A stretch of 64,000 nucleotides of DNA from Paracoccaceae bacterium (GTDB lineage: Bacteria > Pseudomonadota > Alphaproteobacteria > Rhodobacterales > Rhodobacteraceae), in assembly GCA_006226775.1 (NCBI GenBank), contig SBGD01000015.1, forward strand, positions 23,749 to 87,748, written 5' to 3'. A program made the translations under genes and the position numbers. The notes under the pieces are model-generated. The model saw nothing but the letters and a program-made list of their open reading frames with translations. It had not been told where the DNA came from and did not search any database. Shown here in pieces: positions 8,647 to 19,000 of the stretch (its first letter is position 1; the number at the start of each line of letters is the position of its first letter).

Positions 8647-11616
8647 GTGATGTTGAAATCGTTCGGGCAGGTGCTCTGCCTTTTTGTCGTATCGCTGTTC
8701 GGGGCGGCGGCCTCGGCGCAGGAGGTGGCCTCGGTGCGCGCCTATGTCTGGGGCAATTCGCTGATCAACCATGCGTCCAACACCCAAGGCACCACCGTGC
8801 CCTTCTGGCTGGGCCGCATGGCGCGGGCCGATGGCCGGGCACTGGCGCTGAGCGGCCAGTCGGCCTTTGGCGGGCAGTTCCCCGACAAGCTGCCGCCCGA
8901 GCCGAACTGGGGCTTTGACGGGGTCGCGCCCTCCTTCGAGGGCGGTGCCTTCGGGGACGCGGGCATCGACACGCTGCTGATCAACCCCGAGAACTTCATC
9001 CAGTACAAGGGCCCGGAAGAGCGCTACGACGGCGCGCCGGACAACCGCTCGCCGGTCAGCGGCACGGTGGGGCTGATCGACTGGGTCCGGGGGCAGGGGG
9101 CGCGCCCGACGGTGTTTCTCTATGAAGGCTGGGCCGAGATGGACTCCTTCCCGCCCTCGCGCCGGGCCTATCGGCGCTACCTGGCCTTCACCACCGGCGA
9201 CTACCACGACTGGTATCGGGGCTATCACGCGGCGGTGGCCCGCGCGCTGCCCGAGATGGATGTGCGGCTGATCCCGGTCGGCACGATCCTGACGCACCTG
9301 CTGACCGAAGGCCCGTTGCAGGAGTTGCGGCCGGTCGACCTCTATACCGACAATGCGCCGCATGGCACGCCGACCACCTATCTGATCGCCGCGATGATCA
9401 CCTATGCGGGGCTCTACAATGCGCCGCCGCCGGCGTTGGCGGAGTATCCCGGGGTGCATCCCGAGATGATCGACAACTACGCCGCCGCGGCAGACTTCAT
9501 CTGGGCCGGGATGGCGGATTTCGCCGCGCCGCGCGATCTGGCGGCGGCGCCTGTGCCCGCGCCCGAAACGGTGATCGCCGAGGCCAAGGCCGAGGACAGC
9601 GTCCCGGCGCTGGCGGTCAGCGATCCGGCGGGCGAGGCCCCGGAACGCGCGCCCAGCACGGCGACCGGCCTTGCCAGCCCGTCGATTGCCATGGGGCTGA
9701 ACGGCATCGCCGACTGGTCGACGCAACAGCCCTTCATCGACGTGATGAAGACCGCGCGCCACTGGGTCGGGCATCTGCCCGGCCAATGGGGCGGCTGGAC
9801 CGAGGCGGATTTCGCCCGCGAGGGCCTGCTCGACGAATTCGGCTGGATCACCCGCCTGCCGGAGACGGTCGACCGCGTCGAGGCCTTCGTGCTGACCGAC
9901 CTGCCGCCCGAGGCGGTGTCGCTGAAAGGCCGCTACCGGGTGACATGGGAGGGCGCGGGGGATCTCGACATCGTCGGCCGCGCAAGGGTGCAGCAACGCG
10001 ACGACCACGCGTTGTGGTTCCTGTTCGAGCCGGGCGAAGGCACCGTCGCGGTGCAGATCAATACCACCGATCCGGCGCGCAGCGGCGATTACATCCGCAA
10101 CATCCGCATCATGCACGAGGATCACGTGCCGTTTCACGAGGCCGGGATGGTCTTCAACCCCGATTTCCTGGCGAGTGTTCAGGACCTGCGGGTGCTGCGC
10201 TACATGGACTGGATGTTCACCAATGGCTCGTCCAAGATCGCCTGGGGCGACCGCGCGCGGATCGGCGATTACAGCTATTTCCGCCGCGGGGTGCCGGTCG
10301 AGCACCTGCTGGCGCTCTCCAATATCGTCGGCGCCGACCCTTGGGTGACGATGCCGCACATGGCCGATGAAAGCTATCTGCGCGGCTATGCGCAGGCGAT
10401 GCGCAAGGGGCTCGATCCGCGGCTGAAGGTCTACGTGGAATATTCCAACGAGGTCTGGAACCGCTTCTTCCCCCAGGCCACCTGGGCGGTGGAACAGGCC
10501 GAGGCGCGCTGGGGCGCGGCGGCGGGCGACGACGGCTGGATGCAATTCGCCGGGATGCGCGCGGCCGAGGTGGCCGATACCTGGGCCGAGGTCTACGGCG
10601 CCGAGACCGAGGCGCGGCTGGTCAACGTGATCGGCGTGCACACCGGCTGGCCCGGGCTGGAAGACCTGCAATTGCAGGCCCCGCTCTGGCAGGCCGAGGG
10701 CAATGCGCCGCCGGCGGGGCGGTTCCAGGCCTATGCGGTCTCGGGCTATTTCGGCCACCTGATCGGCAGCGAGGAAGAGGGCCACCGCATCCGCGAGATG
10801 CTCGACACCGCCGCCGAGGCGGCCCGGCAGAAGGGCGAGGCCGAGGGGCTGCGCCGCGTGGCCTTGCGCGAATACGTGCGCGCGCATCAGTTCGACGGCA
10901 CGATTGCCCCGGTGATCGAACGGCTGCGGGCGGAATCCCTGCCGGAACTGACCGGCGAGCTCTGGCCGCATCACGCCCGCGTGGCGCAGAGCCATGGCAT
11001 GACCATGGTGATGTACGAGGGCGGCACGCATATCCTCGGGCACGGGCCCTGGCAGGATGACGCGGACATGACCGACTATTTCCACAAGCTGAACTATTCG
11101 CCGGAAATGGGCGCGATCTATGCCGATCTGCTCGAAGCCTGGCAGGCCGCGGGCGGCAAGCTGTTCAATGCCTTCGTCGACATCGGCAAGCCGTCGAAAT
11201 ACGGCAGCTGGGGCAACCTGCGCCATCTCGACGACACGACGCCGCGCTGGGAGGCGCTGATGGCCTTCAACCGCGCCACCCCCGGCGACTGGGAGGCGCG
11301 CGCGCCGGGCGCCTTCCTGCACGGCGTGATCCGCCGCGGCACCGCGGGCGACGACCGGCTGGAGGGCACCTCCGAGGAGGACGTGCTGCTGGGGTTCGAC
11401 GGCGACGACGTGCTGATCGCCGGGGGGCGCGGCGATTTCCTGCACGGCGGGCCCGGGCGCGACACCGCGGTGCTGCCCGGGGTCTATGCCGACTATGGCT
11501 TCGACATGGCCGAGGGTCGCTTGCGCGCCTGGCACGCCGACGGGGTGGTGCATCTGCGCGAGATCGAGATCCTGAAATTCGACGACCTGGAGCTCAGCGC
11601 CGAGTTGCTGCAATGA
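8647..11616 (+). CDS. secreted multidomain protein: SGNH-like, glycoside-hydrolase-like and RTX repeat
   Basis: 989 residues, starting at GTG 8647 or the adjacent ATG 8650, behind GGAGGT (8635-8640). Residues 1-24 look like a signal peptide ending ASA-Q. Residues ~30-300 resemble an SGNH/GDSL esterase: GNSL with Ser38, and D235/H239 in DNAPHGTP (one residue wider than the usual DxxH). Residues ~340-560 look like a beta-rich module. Residues ~560-880 resemble a TIM-barrel hydrolase with YVEYSNEVWN, where E602 follows N601 as in clan-A acid/base pairs. Residues ~898-940 carry RTX calcium-binding repeats (TAGDDRLEG, FDGDDVLIAGGRGDFLHGG). It opens the EPS locus and probably trims, deacylates or binds the polysaccharide. 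All enzymatic assignments are inference. Confidence 0.8.
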   Translation: MMLKSFGQVLCLFVVSLFGAAASAQEVASVRAYVWGNSLINHASNTQGTTVPFWLGRMARADGRALALSGQSAFGGQFPDKLPPEPNWGFDGVAPSFEGGAFGDAGIDTLLINPENFIQYKGPEERYDGAPDNRSPVSGTVGLIDWVRGQGARPTVFLYEGWAEMDSFPPSRRAYRRYLAFTTGDYHDWYRGYHAAVARALPEMDVRLIPVGTILTHLLTEGPLQELRPVDLYTDNAPHGTPTTYLIAAMITYAGLYNAPPPALAEYPGVHPEMIDNYAAAADFIWAGMADFAAPRDLAAAPVPAPETVIAEAKAEDSVPALAVSDPAGEAPERAPSTATGLASPSIAMGLNGIADWSTQQPFIDVMKTARHWVGHLPGQWGGWTEADFAREGLLDEFGWITRLPETVDRVEAFVLTDLPPEAVSLKGRYRVTWEGAGDLDIVGRARVQQRDDHALWFLFEPGEGTVAVQINTTDPARSGDYIRNIRIMHEDHVPFHEAGMVFNPDFLASVQDLRVLRYMDWMFTNGSSKIAWGDRARIGDYSYFRRGVPVEHLLALSNIVGADPWVTMPHMADESYLRGYAQAMRKGLDPRLKVYVEYSNEVWNRFFPQATWAVEQAEARWGAAAGDDGWMQFAGMRAAEVADTWAEVYGAETEARLVNVIGVHTGWPGLEDLQLQAPLWQAEGNAPPAGRFQAYAVSGYFGHLIGSEEEGHRIREMLDTAAEAARQKGEAEGLRRVALREYVRAHQFDGTIAPVIERLRAESLPELTGELWPHHARVAQSHGMTMVMYEGGTHILGHGPWQDDADMTDYFHKLNYSPEMGAIYADLLEAWQAAGGKLFNAFVDIGKPSKYGSWGNLRHLDDTTPRWEALMAFNRATPGDWEARAPGAFLHGVIRRGTAGDDRLEGTSEEDVLLGFDGDDVLIAGGRGDFLHGGPGRDTAVLPGVYADYGFDMAEGRLRAWHADGVVHLREIEILKFDDLELSAELLQ

Positions 11617-11657
11617 TCCGGTCTTGCCTGCAACGGCGCGATGGCTGAGACTGGCGC

Positions 11658-12344
11658 ATGGCTTTGAAACAGAAGACCTTTGTGCGGCAGGCCGGGGCGC
11701 GGGCGGTGCTCTGGATCGATCCGGCGCGGGTCACGCATCATTCCGGCAGCAAGTGGCCGGTGGGCAAGCACCGGCTGAAGCAATTGGGCCGCGTCTTGCC
11801 GCCGCCGCTGGTGCGGCTGCTGCGGCCCTGGGCCAAGGGCAGCGAGCCCTTTGCCATCCCGCGCGCGCACTTCGGTGCGGTCGAACCGGTCACCGCGACC
11901 CCGCGCTACCAGCGGGTGGCGGATTTCATCGCCCACAAGGACGCGGTGCGGCACTCGGCCTGGTACCGCGACCTCATGGCGGACCTGGACCGCGACGGCA
12001 TCGCGCGCCACAAAGAGATCGCGATGCAGGACGAAGCCGCGGTGGTGGATTTCCTCGAGGGCTATGTCCGCAAGCTGGTGGTCAGCCTCGCGACCGAGGG
12101 CTACCGGCCCGATGCGGTGGGCTTTGAATCGACCGCGGTGATCGATGCCACGGGTGGGCTGTGCAAGGCCGGGTCGGGCAATCACCGGTTCAACATTGCC
12201 AAGGTGCTGGGCGTCGACCGCTTTCCGCTGCGGGTGGTGGCGGCGCATGAGGATTGGCTGGGGCGGGGCGTTGCGCGCACCGAGGAGGTGCTGGCGCGGC
12301 TGCCCCAGGTCGAGGCGGCGCATCGGGCGGGGGGGCCGGGCTGA
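11658..12344 (+). CDS. ParB/Srx-fold-like protein of the EPS locus, unknown function
   Basis: 228 residues with no signal peptide. I recognise no named family. The segment GGLCKAGSGNHRFNIAKVLG (near residues 168-190) recalls the GxHR motif of ParB/sulfiredoxin-type nucleotide-binding domains, followed by a hydrophobic strand (FPLRVVAAHEDWL). The N-terminal half is basic and Pro-rich. The gene lies 41 bases after the RTX protein gene on the same strand and is convergent with a glycosyltransferase gene. Similar orphan proteins occur near glycosyltransferase genes, so a role in polymer assembly or its control is plausible but unproven. Confidence 0.65.
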   Translation: MALKQKTFVRQAGARAVLWIDPARVTHHSGSKWPVGKHRLKQLGRVLPPPLVRLLRPWAKGSEPFAIPRAHFGAVEPVTATPRYQRVADFIAHKDAVRHSAWYRDLMADLDRDGIARHKEIAMQDEAAVVDFLEGYVRKLVVSLATEGYRPDAVGFESTAVIDATGGLCKAGSGNHRFNIAKVLGVDRFPLRVVAAHEDWLGRGVARTEEVLARLPQVEAAHRAGGPG

Positions 12345-12352
12345 AGCCCGGC
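12335..12352. terminator. short perfect hairpin between convergent genes
   Basis: GCCGGGCT (12335-12342) and AGCCCGGC (12345-12352) form an 8-bp perfect stem with a two-base loop, overlapping the stop codon of the ParB-like gene and lying just beyond the end of the convergent glycosyltransferase gene. It has no T-run. A bidirectional terminator or a REP-type repeat is likely. Confidence 0.45.
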
Positions 12353-12366
12353 CTACGGGCGGGCGG

Positions 12367-13557
12367 TCAGCGGCGCATCTCGTTGACGATCACCTCGGCG
12401 CCGAGGCTGGCGCGGTAGTCGCGTTCGATCCGCGCGCGCCCGGTCTCGCTGAGACGACGCGCGAGGTCGGGATCTTCGGCGATGCGCAGGATGGCCGCGG
12501 CCAGTGCCTCGGGGGCCTTGGGCGGCACCAGCAGCCCCTCGACCCCGTCGTCGATCAGCTCCGGCACCCCGCCCGCAGCGGTGCCGATGGTCGGCACGCC
12601 GCAGGCAATCGCCTCCATGTAGACCACGCCCAAGGGTTCGTGCCAGCTGGCCAGCGCGAAGACATGCGCCTCCAGCAGCCTGGCCTTGACCGAGGCCGCG
12701 TCGATCGCGCCCAGCAGCCGCACATGTTCCTGCAGCTTGTGCTGCTTGATCAGCCGGTCCAGCACCAGCCGGAAGCCGCTGCCGCCCTCGTCATCCTGCC
12801 CGGCGATCTCGAGCACCACGTCATGGCCCGCGGCGCGCAATTGCCGCACCGCCTCGATCAGGTCCTGATGGCCCTTCACCACGTTGAGCCGTCCGCAGGA
12901 GAATACCCGAATCTGGCCCTGGGCCGGAACATAGGGCGCATCGCGGCGCAGGTAATCGGTATCCACCCCCATCGGCCGCAGGATCATCGGCGGCAGATCC
13001 TCGGGCTGCTCCGCCTGCATCTCCGCCATCAACTTGCGGGTGATGACCGTGGCAAACTTCGCATGGCGCCACTTGTAGCGCTGGCCGCGTCCGTAATCGC
13101 TGAGCGGCCCGTGCAGGGTCAGCGAATACTCCGGCCCGCCCAGATGCTTCGCAAAGGCGGCGATCAGCGCGGCGCGGCCGCAGGAATGCACATGCACATG
13201 GGCGATGCCCTGTGCGGCGCACCGGTCCTTCAGCGCCTGGCCGGCGGCGGCGCAGATCGCGATGTCTTTCAGCACCGACAACCCGTCGCGCCGCACCTCG
13301 CGCAGCAATTCGCCCCAGGGCAGGCGCGGCAGCACCTTGAGCGCGCGGCCCGGCGCCACCTCGCCCAGGTAGGTGGTCCGCGCCATCGCCGCATCGGACC
13401 AGTCATGCGCGATCAGCCCCTCGGGCGGCTTGCGGGTGGAAAACAGCACCGGCGTGACGCCCATCGCCTCCAGCGCCGCGATCTCGCGCCAGAAGAAGAT
13501 ATGCGTCTGCCCCGGGAACTGGGGGACGAGGTAGCCGAGTTTTTCCCCTTGGATCAT
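12367..13557 (-). CDS. glycosyltransferase family 4 (EPS assembly)
   Basis: 396 residues of GT-B fold. The N-terminal acceptor half begins GEKLGYLVPQFPGQTHIFFW. The C-terminal donor half has the GT4 features FSCGRLNVVKGHQDLIEAV, then ASWHEPLGVVYMEAIACGVP (the E-x7-E motif region) and GGVPELIDDGVEGLL. Likely uses a nucleotide-sugar donor at the inner face of the cytoplasmic membrane. Start ATG 13557 has GGAAG upstream; the frame continues to 13611 without better support. It is divergent from the family 2 glycosyltransferase at 13655. Sugar specificity cannot be read. Confidence 0.87.
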   Translation of the reverse strand: MIQGEKLGYLVPQFPGQTHIFFWREIAALEAMGVTPVLFSTRKPPEGLIAHDWSDAAMARTTYLGEVAPGRALKVLPRLPWGELLREVRRDGLSVLKDIAICAAAGQALKDRCAAQGIAHVHVHSCGRAALIAAFAKHLGGPEYSLTLHGPLSDYGRGQRYKWRHAKFATVITRKLMAEMQAEQPEDLPPMILRPMGVDTDYLRRDAPYVPAQGQIRVFSCGRLNVVKGHQDLIEAVRQLRAAGHDVVLEIAGQDDEGGSGFRLVLDRLIKQHKLQEHVRLLGAIDAASVKARLLEAHVFALASWHEPLGVVYMEAIACGVPTIGTAAGGVPELIDDGVEGLLVPPKAPEALAAAILRIAEDPDLARRLSETGRARIERDYRASLGAEVIVNEMRR

Positions 13558-13654
13558 GCGCCGCTTCCATGAGATTTTCTGCGCTGCATCATGGTTTGGC
13601 CACAGTTGCATGTATAGTCCTTGTACTGGAACAATCTGTTCAGGGGTGTCCTCT

Positions 13655-14494
13655 TTGTCAGTAAGCGCGCCTTTTCAACTGGCCGTGGTGATCCCCGCAT
13701 ATAACGAGGCGCCATGGATCGGGGCCTGTCTCGACGCGGTGGCCGCCTCGGGGGGGCCGGCGCATGCGCAGGTGATCGTGGTGGCCAATGGCTGCACCGA
13801 CGAGACCGCCGCGATTGCCCGCGGCCGCGCCGAGGGATTCGCCGCGCGGGGCTGGCAGCTGGCGGTGCTGGAACTGGCCCAGGGCAACAAGATCGCGGCG
13901 CTGAATGCCGCCGATGCGATTGTGCGGGCGCCGGTGCGTGCCTATCTCGATGCTGATGTGGTGGTTGACGAGGGTGTGTTGGGACAATTGACCGAGGTTT
14001 TGCGCGGCACCCGGCCCGCCTATGCCAGCGGCACGCTGCAGATCGCCGAGCCTGCCTCGCCCGTCTCGCGCGCCTATCGCCGGATCTATGCCCAGGTGCC
14101 CTTCATCGCCCACGGCGTGCCCGGCTGCGGTCTGTTCGCCGTGAACGCCGCCGGGCGCGCGCGCTGGGGCGACTGGCCCGCGATCATCTCGGACGATACC
14201 TTTGCCCGGCTGAACTTCTCCGGGGACGAGCGCCGGACCGTGCCCGGGCGCTATCGCTGGCCGCTGGTCGAGGGCTGGCGCGCGCTGGTCCGGGTGCGGC
14301 GGCGGCAGAATGTCGGCGTCGAGGAGATCGCCCGCAGGTTCCCCCATCTTGCCGCCAATGACGACAAGCCGCCGCTGGGCTTGGGGCAGAAGCTCTCGAT
14401 GGCGCTGTGCGATCCCCTTGGCTTTGCGGTCTATGGCGGGGTGGCGCTGGCCACGCGGCTGGGCGGCGAAACCGGCTGGAGCCGGGGCCGATGA
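13655..14494 (+). CDS. glycosyltransferase family 2 (EPS assembly)
   Basis: About 279 residues of GT-A fold. LAVVIPAYNEAPWIGACLDA near the N-terminus, IVVANGCTDETAAIA next, and a DXD-like YLDADVVVDEG are visible; a weak hydrophobic stretch lies at the C-terminus (LCDPLGFAVYGGVALAT). The start is uncertain: TTG 13655 is preceded by AGGGGTG at a good distance, while GTG 13646 and ATG 13610 are in frame but lack a site. The stop overlaps the flippase start by four bases (ATGA), so the two are coupled. Probably adds one sugar of the repeat unit. Confidence 0.83.
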   Translation: MSVSAPFQLAVVIPAYNEAPWIGACLDAVAASGGPAHAQVIVVANGCTDETAAIARGRAEGFAARGWQLAVLELAQGNKIAALNAADAIVRAPVRAYLDADVVVDEGVLGQLTEVLRGTRPAYASGTLQIAEPASPVSRAYRRIYAQVPFIAHGVPGCGLFAVNAAGRARWGDWPAIISDDTFARLNFSGDERRTVPGRYRWPLVEGWRALVRVRRRQNVGVEEIARRFPHLAANDDKPPLGLGQKLSMALCDPLGFAVYGGVALATRLGGETGWSRGR

Positions 14495-15858
14495 TCGCCA
14501 TTGCCCAGAAATTCCGCGGCATGTCGCTGACCGCCCGCGCCCTGCGCTCGGCCGCCTTCACCCTGGGCGGCTTCGGCACCTCGCAGGTGATCCGGCTGGC
14601 CTCGAACCTGCTGCTGACCCGGCTGCTCTTCCCCGAGGCTTTCGGGATGATGGCGCTGACCATGGTCTTCATGCAGGGGTTGCAGATGTTCTCGGATGTC
14701 GGCGTCGCCCCGGCCATCCAGCAGAGCAGGCGCGGCGACGATCCCGATTTCCTCGATACCGCCTGGACCATTCAGGTGGTCCGCGGTTTCGGCCTGTGGA
14801 TCGCGGCCTGCGCGCTGGCCTGGCCCGCGGCGCAGATCTACAGCGAGCCGATGCTGCTGCTGTTGCTGCCGGCCTACGGGCTGACGCTGATCATCCAGGG
14901 CTTCAACCCGACCAAGATGGAAACCGCCAACCGCCACCTGATGCTGGGGCGGATCACCCTGCTCGACATGGCGACCCAGGTGGTGGGCATCGTCACCGCC
15001 GTGGGGCTGGCCTGGTGGCTGCAATCGGTCTGGGCGCTGGTGATCTCGGGCATCCTGTCGATGCTGGTGCAACTGACGCTGAACATGGCCTTCCTGCCGG
15101 GGCGGGCCAACCGGTTCCTGTGGGAAAAACCGGCGGCGCAGGAGTTGATCAACTTCGGCAAGTGGATCTTCCTGTCGACGCTGATGGGCTTCCTGTTCCA
15201 CCAGGGCGACAAGATGATCCTGGGCCGCTTCCTGCCGATCGACCTCTTCGGGATCTACAATATCGGCTTCTTCCTCGCCTCCTTTCCGCTGCTGCTGGGC
15301 TACATGATCACCCGCAAGGTGCTGATCCCGATCTACCGCGAGACGCCGCCGGGCGCCGATCCGGCCAACTTTGCCAAGCTGCGGCGGATGCGGGTGCTGG
15401 TGTCGACCGCGCTGCTGAGCCTGCAGGCGGTCTTTGCCGCCTCGGGCGTCTGGCTGGTCGACCTGCTCTACGACGACCGCTATGCGCTGGCCGGGCCGGT
15501 GGCGGTGGTGATCGCCATGGCGCAGATCCCGGTGATCGTGGCGCTGACCTATGACCAGGCGGCGGTGGCGGCGGGCGACAGCCGCCGGTTCTTTCTGCTT
15601 CAGGCCGCGCGCGCCGGGCTGATGGTGACCGGCATCCTGGCCGGGTTGCAGGTGGCGGGGCTGCTGGGCGCGCTGGCGGGGCAGGGGATTGCCATGATTC
15701 TGGCCTATCCGGTGGTGGTCCGCCTGGCCCGGAGGATGCAGACCTGGGATCCGCTGCACGATCTCGTCTTCGCCGGGTTCGGGCTGGCCATCGCGCTCAT
15801 GGCCTGGGCGCTGAATGGCGAGGAAATCCTGAGGCTTATGCCCGGAGCGCTGCCATGA
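14491..15858 (+). CDS. Wzx-type polysaccharide flippase (MOP/PST family)
   Basis: 455-residue integral membrane protein with about 12 to 14 hydrophobic segments. The N-terminal GGFGTSQVIRLASNLLLTRLLF and the central HQGDKMILGRFLPIDLFGIYNIG fit the lipopolysaccharide biosynthesis/PST branch (ExoT, AmsL, WzxC-like), which moves lipid-linked oligosaccharides across the inner membrane. The ATG at 14491 lies within the stop of the preceding glycosyltransferase. It is the last gene before the PKS-GT-NRPS cassette, 155 bases upstream of the PKS start, so its cargo might include the cassette's product. No Wzy-type polymerase is evident in the window. Confidence 0.85.
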   Translation: MIAIAQKFRGMSLTARALRSAAFTLGGFGTSQVIRLASNLLLTRLLFPEAFGMMALTMVFMQGLQMFSDVGVAPAIQQSRRGDDPDFLDTAWTIQVVRGFGLWIAACALAWPAAQIYSEPMLLLLLPAYGLTLIIQGFNPTKMETANRHLMLGRITLLDMATQVVGIVTAVGLAWWLQSVWALVISGILSMLVQLTLNMAFLPGRANRFLWEKPAAQELINFGKWIFLSTLMGFLFHQGDKMILGRFLPIDLFGIYNIGFFLASFPLLLGYMITRKVLIPIYRETPPGADPANFAKLRRMRVLVSTALLSLQAVFAASGVWLVDLLYDDRYALAGPVAVVIAMAQIPVIVALTYDQAAVAAGDSRRFFLLQAARAGLMVTGILAGLQVAGLLGALAGQGIAMILAYPVVVRLARRMQTWDPLHDLVFAGFGLAIALMAWALNGEEILRLMPGALP

Positions 15859-16013
15859 GGCCGGCAGCGGAGATCCAGGCGCGCGGCGGCGTGCCCGGGC
15901 CATGCCGGGCCGCGCCCTTGGCGCGGGAATGAGGCGGGGGTGCCCATGGTTTGCCCAAATTTCACCTCAATTTTTAACTACCTCCTGTTCGTGGGGGCAA
16001 ACGGGATGACCGG

Positions 16014-19000
16014 ATGTCTGTGATTGAACCTGTCGCGCCAGTGAGCGAGACCGATATTGCCATTGTCGGCATGGCGGCCCGGTTGCCCGGTGCCGCGACC
16101 CTGGATGCGTTCTGGGACAACCTGCGCCATGGCCGCGCGTCGATTCGCCGCCTGTCCGAGGAGGATCTGCTGGCCGCGGGCGAAAGCCCCGGGCTGATCC
16201 GGCACCGCAACTATGTTCCCTTTGCCGCGCCGCTGGACGGGTTTGCCGATTTCGACGCCGAGTTCTTCGGCCTCTCGCCCAAGGACGCCGCGATCATGGA
16301 CCCCCAGCATCGCCAGTTCCTGGAATGCGCCTGGGAGGCGATGGAAAGCGCCGGTCACACCCCCGAGGGCGCGGTGGGCCCGGTCGGTGTCTTCGCGGGC
16401 TGCGGCATGGGAAGCTATTTCTATTTCAACATCTGCTCCAATCCCGACCTGGTCGATGGCACCGGCATGTTCCTGTTGCGCCATACCGGCAATGACAAGG
16501 ATTTCATGGCCACGAGGCTGAGCCATATCCTCGATCTCAAGGGCCCCTCGCTCAATCTTCAGACCGCCTGTTCCACCTCGCTCGTGGCGACCCATTATGC
16601 GGCGCAATCCTTGATCAACGGTGAATGCGACATGGCTCTGGCCGGTGGCGTGACCATCGAACTGCCCCATGCGCGCGGCTATCTCTACAAGGAAAACGAA
16701 ATCCTCTCGCCCGACGGCGCATGTCATGCCTTCGATCACCGGGCGCAGGGCACGGTCTTCGGATCGGGCGTCGGCGTCGTGGTGCTGCGGCGGCTGGCCG
16801 ATGCGCTGGCCGATGGCGACAATATCTGGGCGGTCATCAAGGGGTCCGCCGTCAACAACGACGGTGCCGCCAAGGCCGGCTACCTGGCCCCTTCGGTCGA
16901 GGGCCAGGCGGCAGCGATTGCCGAGGCGCAGGCCATGGCCGGCATCAACGCCGACACGGTGGATTACGTCGAATGCCACGGCACCGGCACCTACCTGGGC
17001 GATCCCATCGAGGTGGCCGCCCTGACCCAGGCCTTCGAGGAAACCACCGACGAGACCGGCTTTTGCCGCATCGGCTCGGTCAAGACCAATATCGGCCATC
17101 TGGATACCGCCGCCGGGGTGGCCAGCCTGATCAAGGCCGCGCTGGCGCTCAAACACGCGGAAATGCCGCCCAGCCTCGGCTTCGAGACACCCAACCCGGC
17201 GATCGATTTCGACGGCTCGCCCTTCAGGGTCAACGACACGCTGACCCCCTGGGCCCGCCGCAAGGGCCCGCGCCGCGCCGGGGTCAATTCGCTGGGGGTG
17301 GGCGGCACCAACGCCCATGTGGTGCTGGAGGAAGCGCCCGAACGCCCCGCCTCGGAAGACAGCGACTGGCCGCTGCATATCCTGACCGTGACCGGCCGCA
17401 GCAAGGCGGCGGTCGAGGCCAATGCCCGCAGGCTCGCCGCCCATCTGCGCGCCCACCCCGAGCAGAACCTCGCCGATGTCGCCTTCACCCTGGAAACCGG
17501 GCGGCGCAAGTTCGATCACCGCCGGGTGCTGGTGGCCGAAAGCCATGTGCAGGCCGCCGGCCTGCTGGAATCGCTCGATCCGCGCCGGGTCTTTGCCCAT
17601 TCCGCGCTGGACGATACGCCCGAGGTGGTCTTCCTCTTTCCTGGCGGCGGCGCGCAATATGCCGGCATGGCGCGCGATCTCTACGAGACCGAGCCGGTCT
17701 TCGCCGACTGGATCGACCGCGGGCTCGAGATCCTGCAACCCAAGCTCGACTACGACATCCGCGCGCTCTGGCTGCCGCGCGAAGAGGACCGGCACCGGGC
17801 CGATGAGCGGCTGACCCGACCTTCCGTCCAACTGCCGCTGATCATGATCGTCGAATACGCGCTGGCACAGCTCTGGATGTCCTGGGGCGTCATGCCCCGG
17901 GCGCTGGTCGGCCATTCCATGGGCGAGAATACCGCCGCCTGCCTCGCCGGGGTCCTGTCCTTCGAGGATTGCATCGGCCTCGTCCACCTGCGCGGCACGC
18001 TCTTTGACCGGGTGCCCGCCGGCGGCATGCTCTCGGTCTCGCTTTCCGCCGAGGCGCTGCGAACCTACCTAGGCGAAGACCTCGACCTTGCGGCGGTCAA
18101 TGCGCCCGAGCTTTCCGTCGCCTCCGGCCCGCAGGCGGCACTCGACGCCCTGCAACAGCGGCTCGAGGCGGAAGGCATCGACTGCCAGCGCGTCGCCATC
18201 GACATTGCCGCCCATTCGCGGATGCTCGCGCCCATCCTCGAGGACTTCCGCGCCTTCCTGCGCGGCATCGAGTTGCACGCGCCGCGCCTGCCGATCATCT
18301 CCAACCGCACTGGCGAACCGCTGACCGAGGCCGAGGCGACGGACCCGGACTACTGGACCGCCCACCTGCGCAACACGGTGCATTTCGCCGATTGCATCTC
18401 GCACCTCGCCCGCGACCGCACCTGCGTCTTTCTCGAGGTCGGCCCGGGCAAGGCGCTGTCCTCGCTGGCCCGCCTGGATCCGCAGGTCCCCGCCAACCAG
18501 ACCCTCGCCAGCCTGCGCCACCCCGACGACCGGATCGAGGACGACGCCTATTTCCTTTCGGCGCTGGGGCGGCTCTCGGCGCTGGGCGTGGCGATCGACT
18601 GGGATCAGATCTGGGGCGAGGCGCGGCGCAACCGGGTGGTGCTGCCCAGCTATGCCTTCCAGCACCAGACCTATTTCATCGAACCGGGCAAAGCCGCCGA
18701 GACCCGCGCCGAGAGTTTCCTGACCCGCAGCGACGAAATCTCCGGCTGGGCCAGCCGCATCGCCTGGGTGCCGGACCTGGCGGGATGCGAGATCGACGTG
18801 GAACGTGAACTCGCGCTGGTCTCGCCCGAGACCTGGCTGATGTTCATGGACGATGCGGGGCTGGCCACGGCAATCGCCGCCCGGTTGCGCGATGCCGGCC
18901 ATACGGTGATCGAGGTCTGGCCCGGCGATGCCTTTGCCCGCGCCTCCGAAAGCTCGTACCTGCTGGCGCCGGAGCGGGGCCGCGAGGGCTATGACCTGCT

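Noticed and set aside
15978..17987. Long minus-strand open frames opposite the PKS and NRPS genes (for example also 23410-27897)
   Set aside because: They are antisense shadows of GC-rich genes with strong codon bias; the products are low-complexity and match no family.
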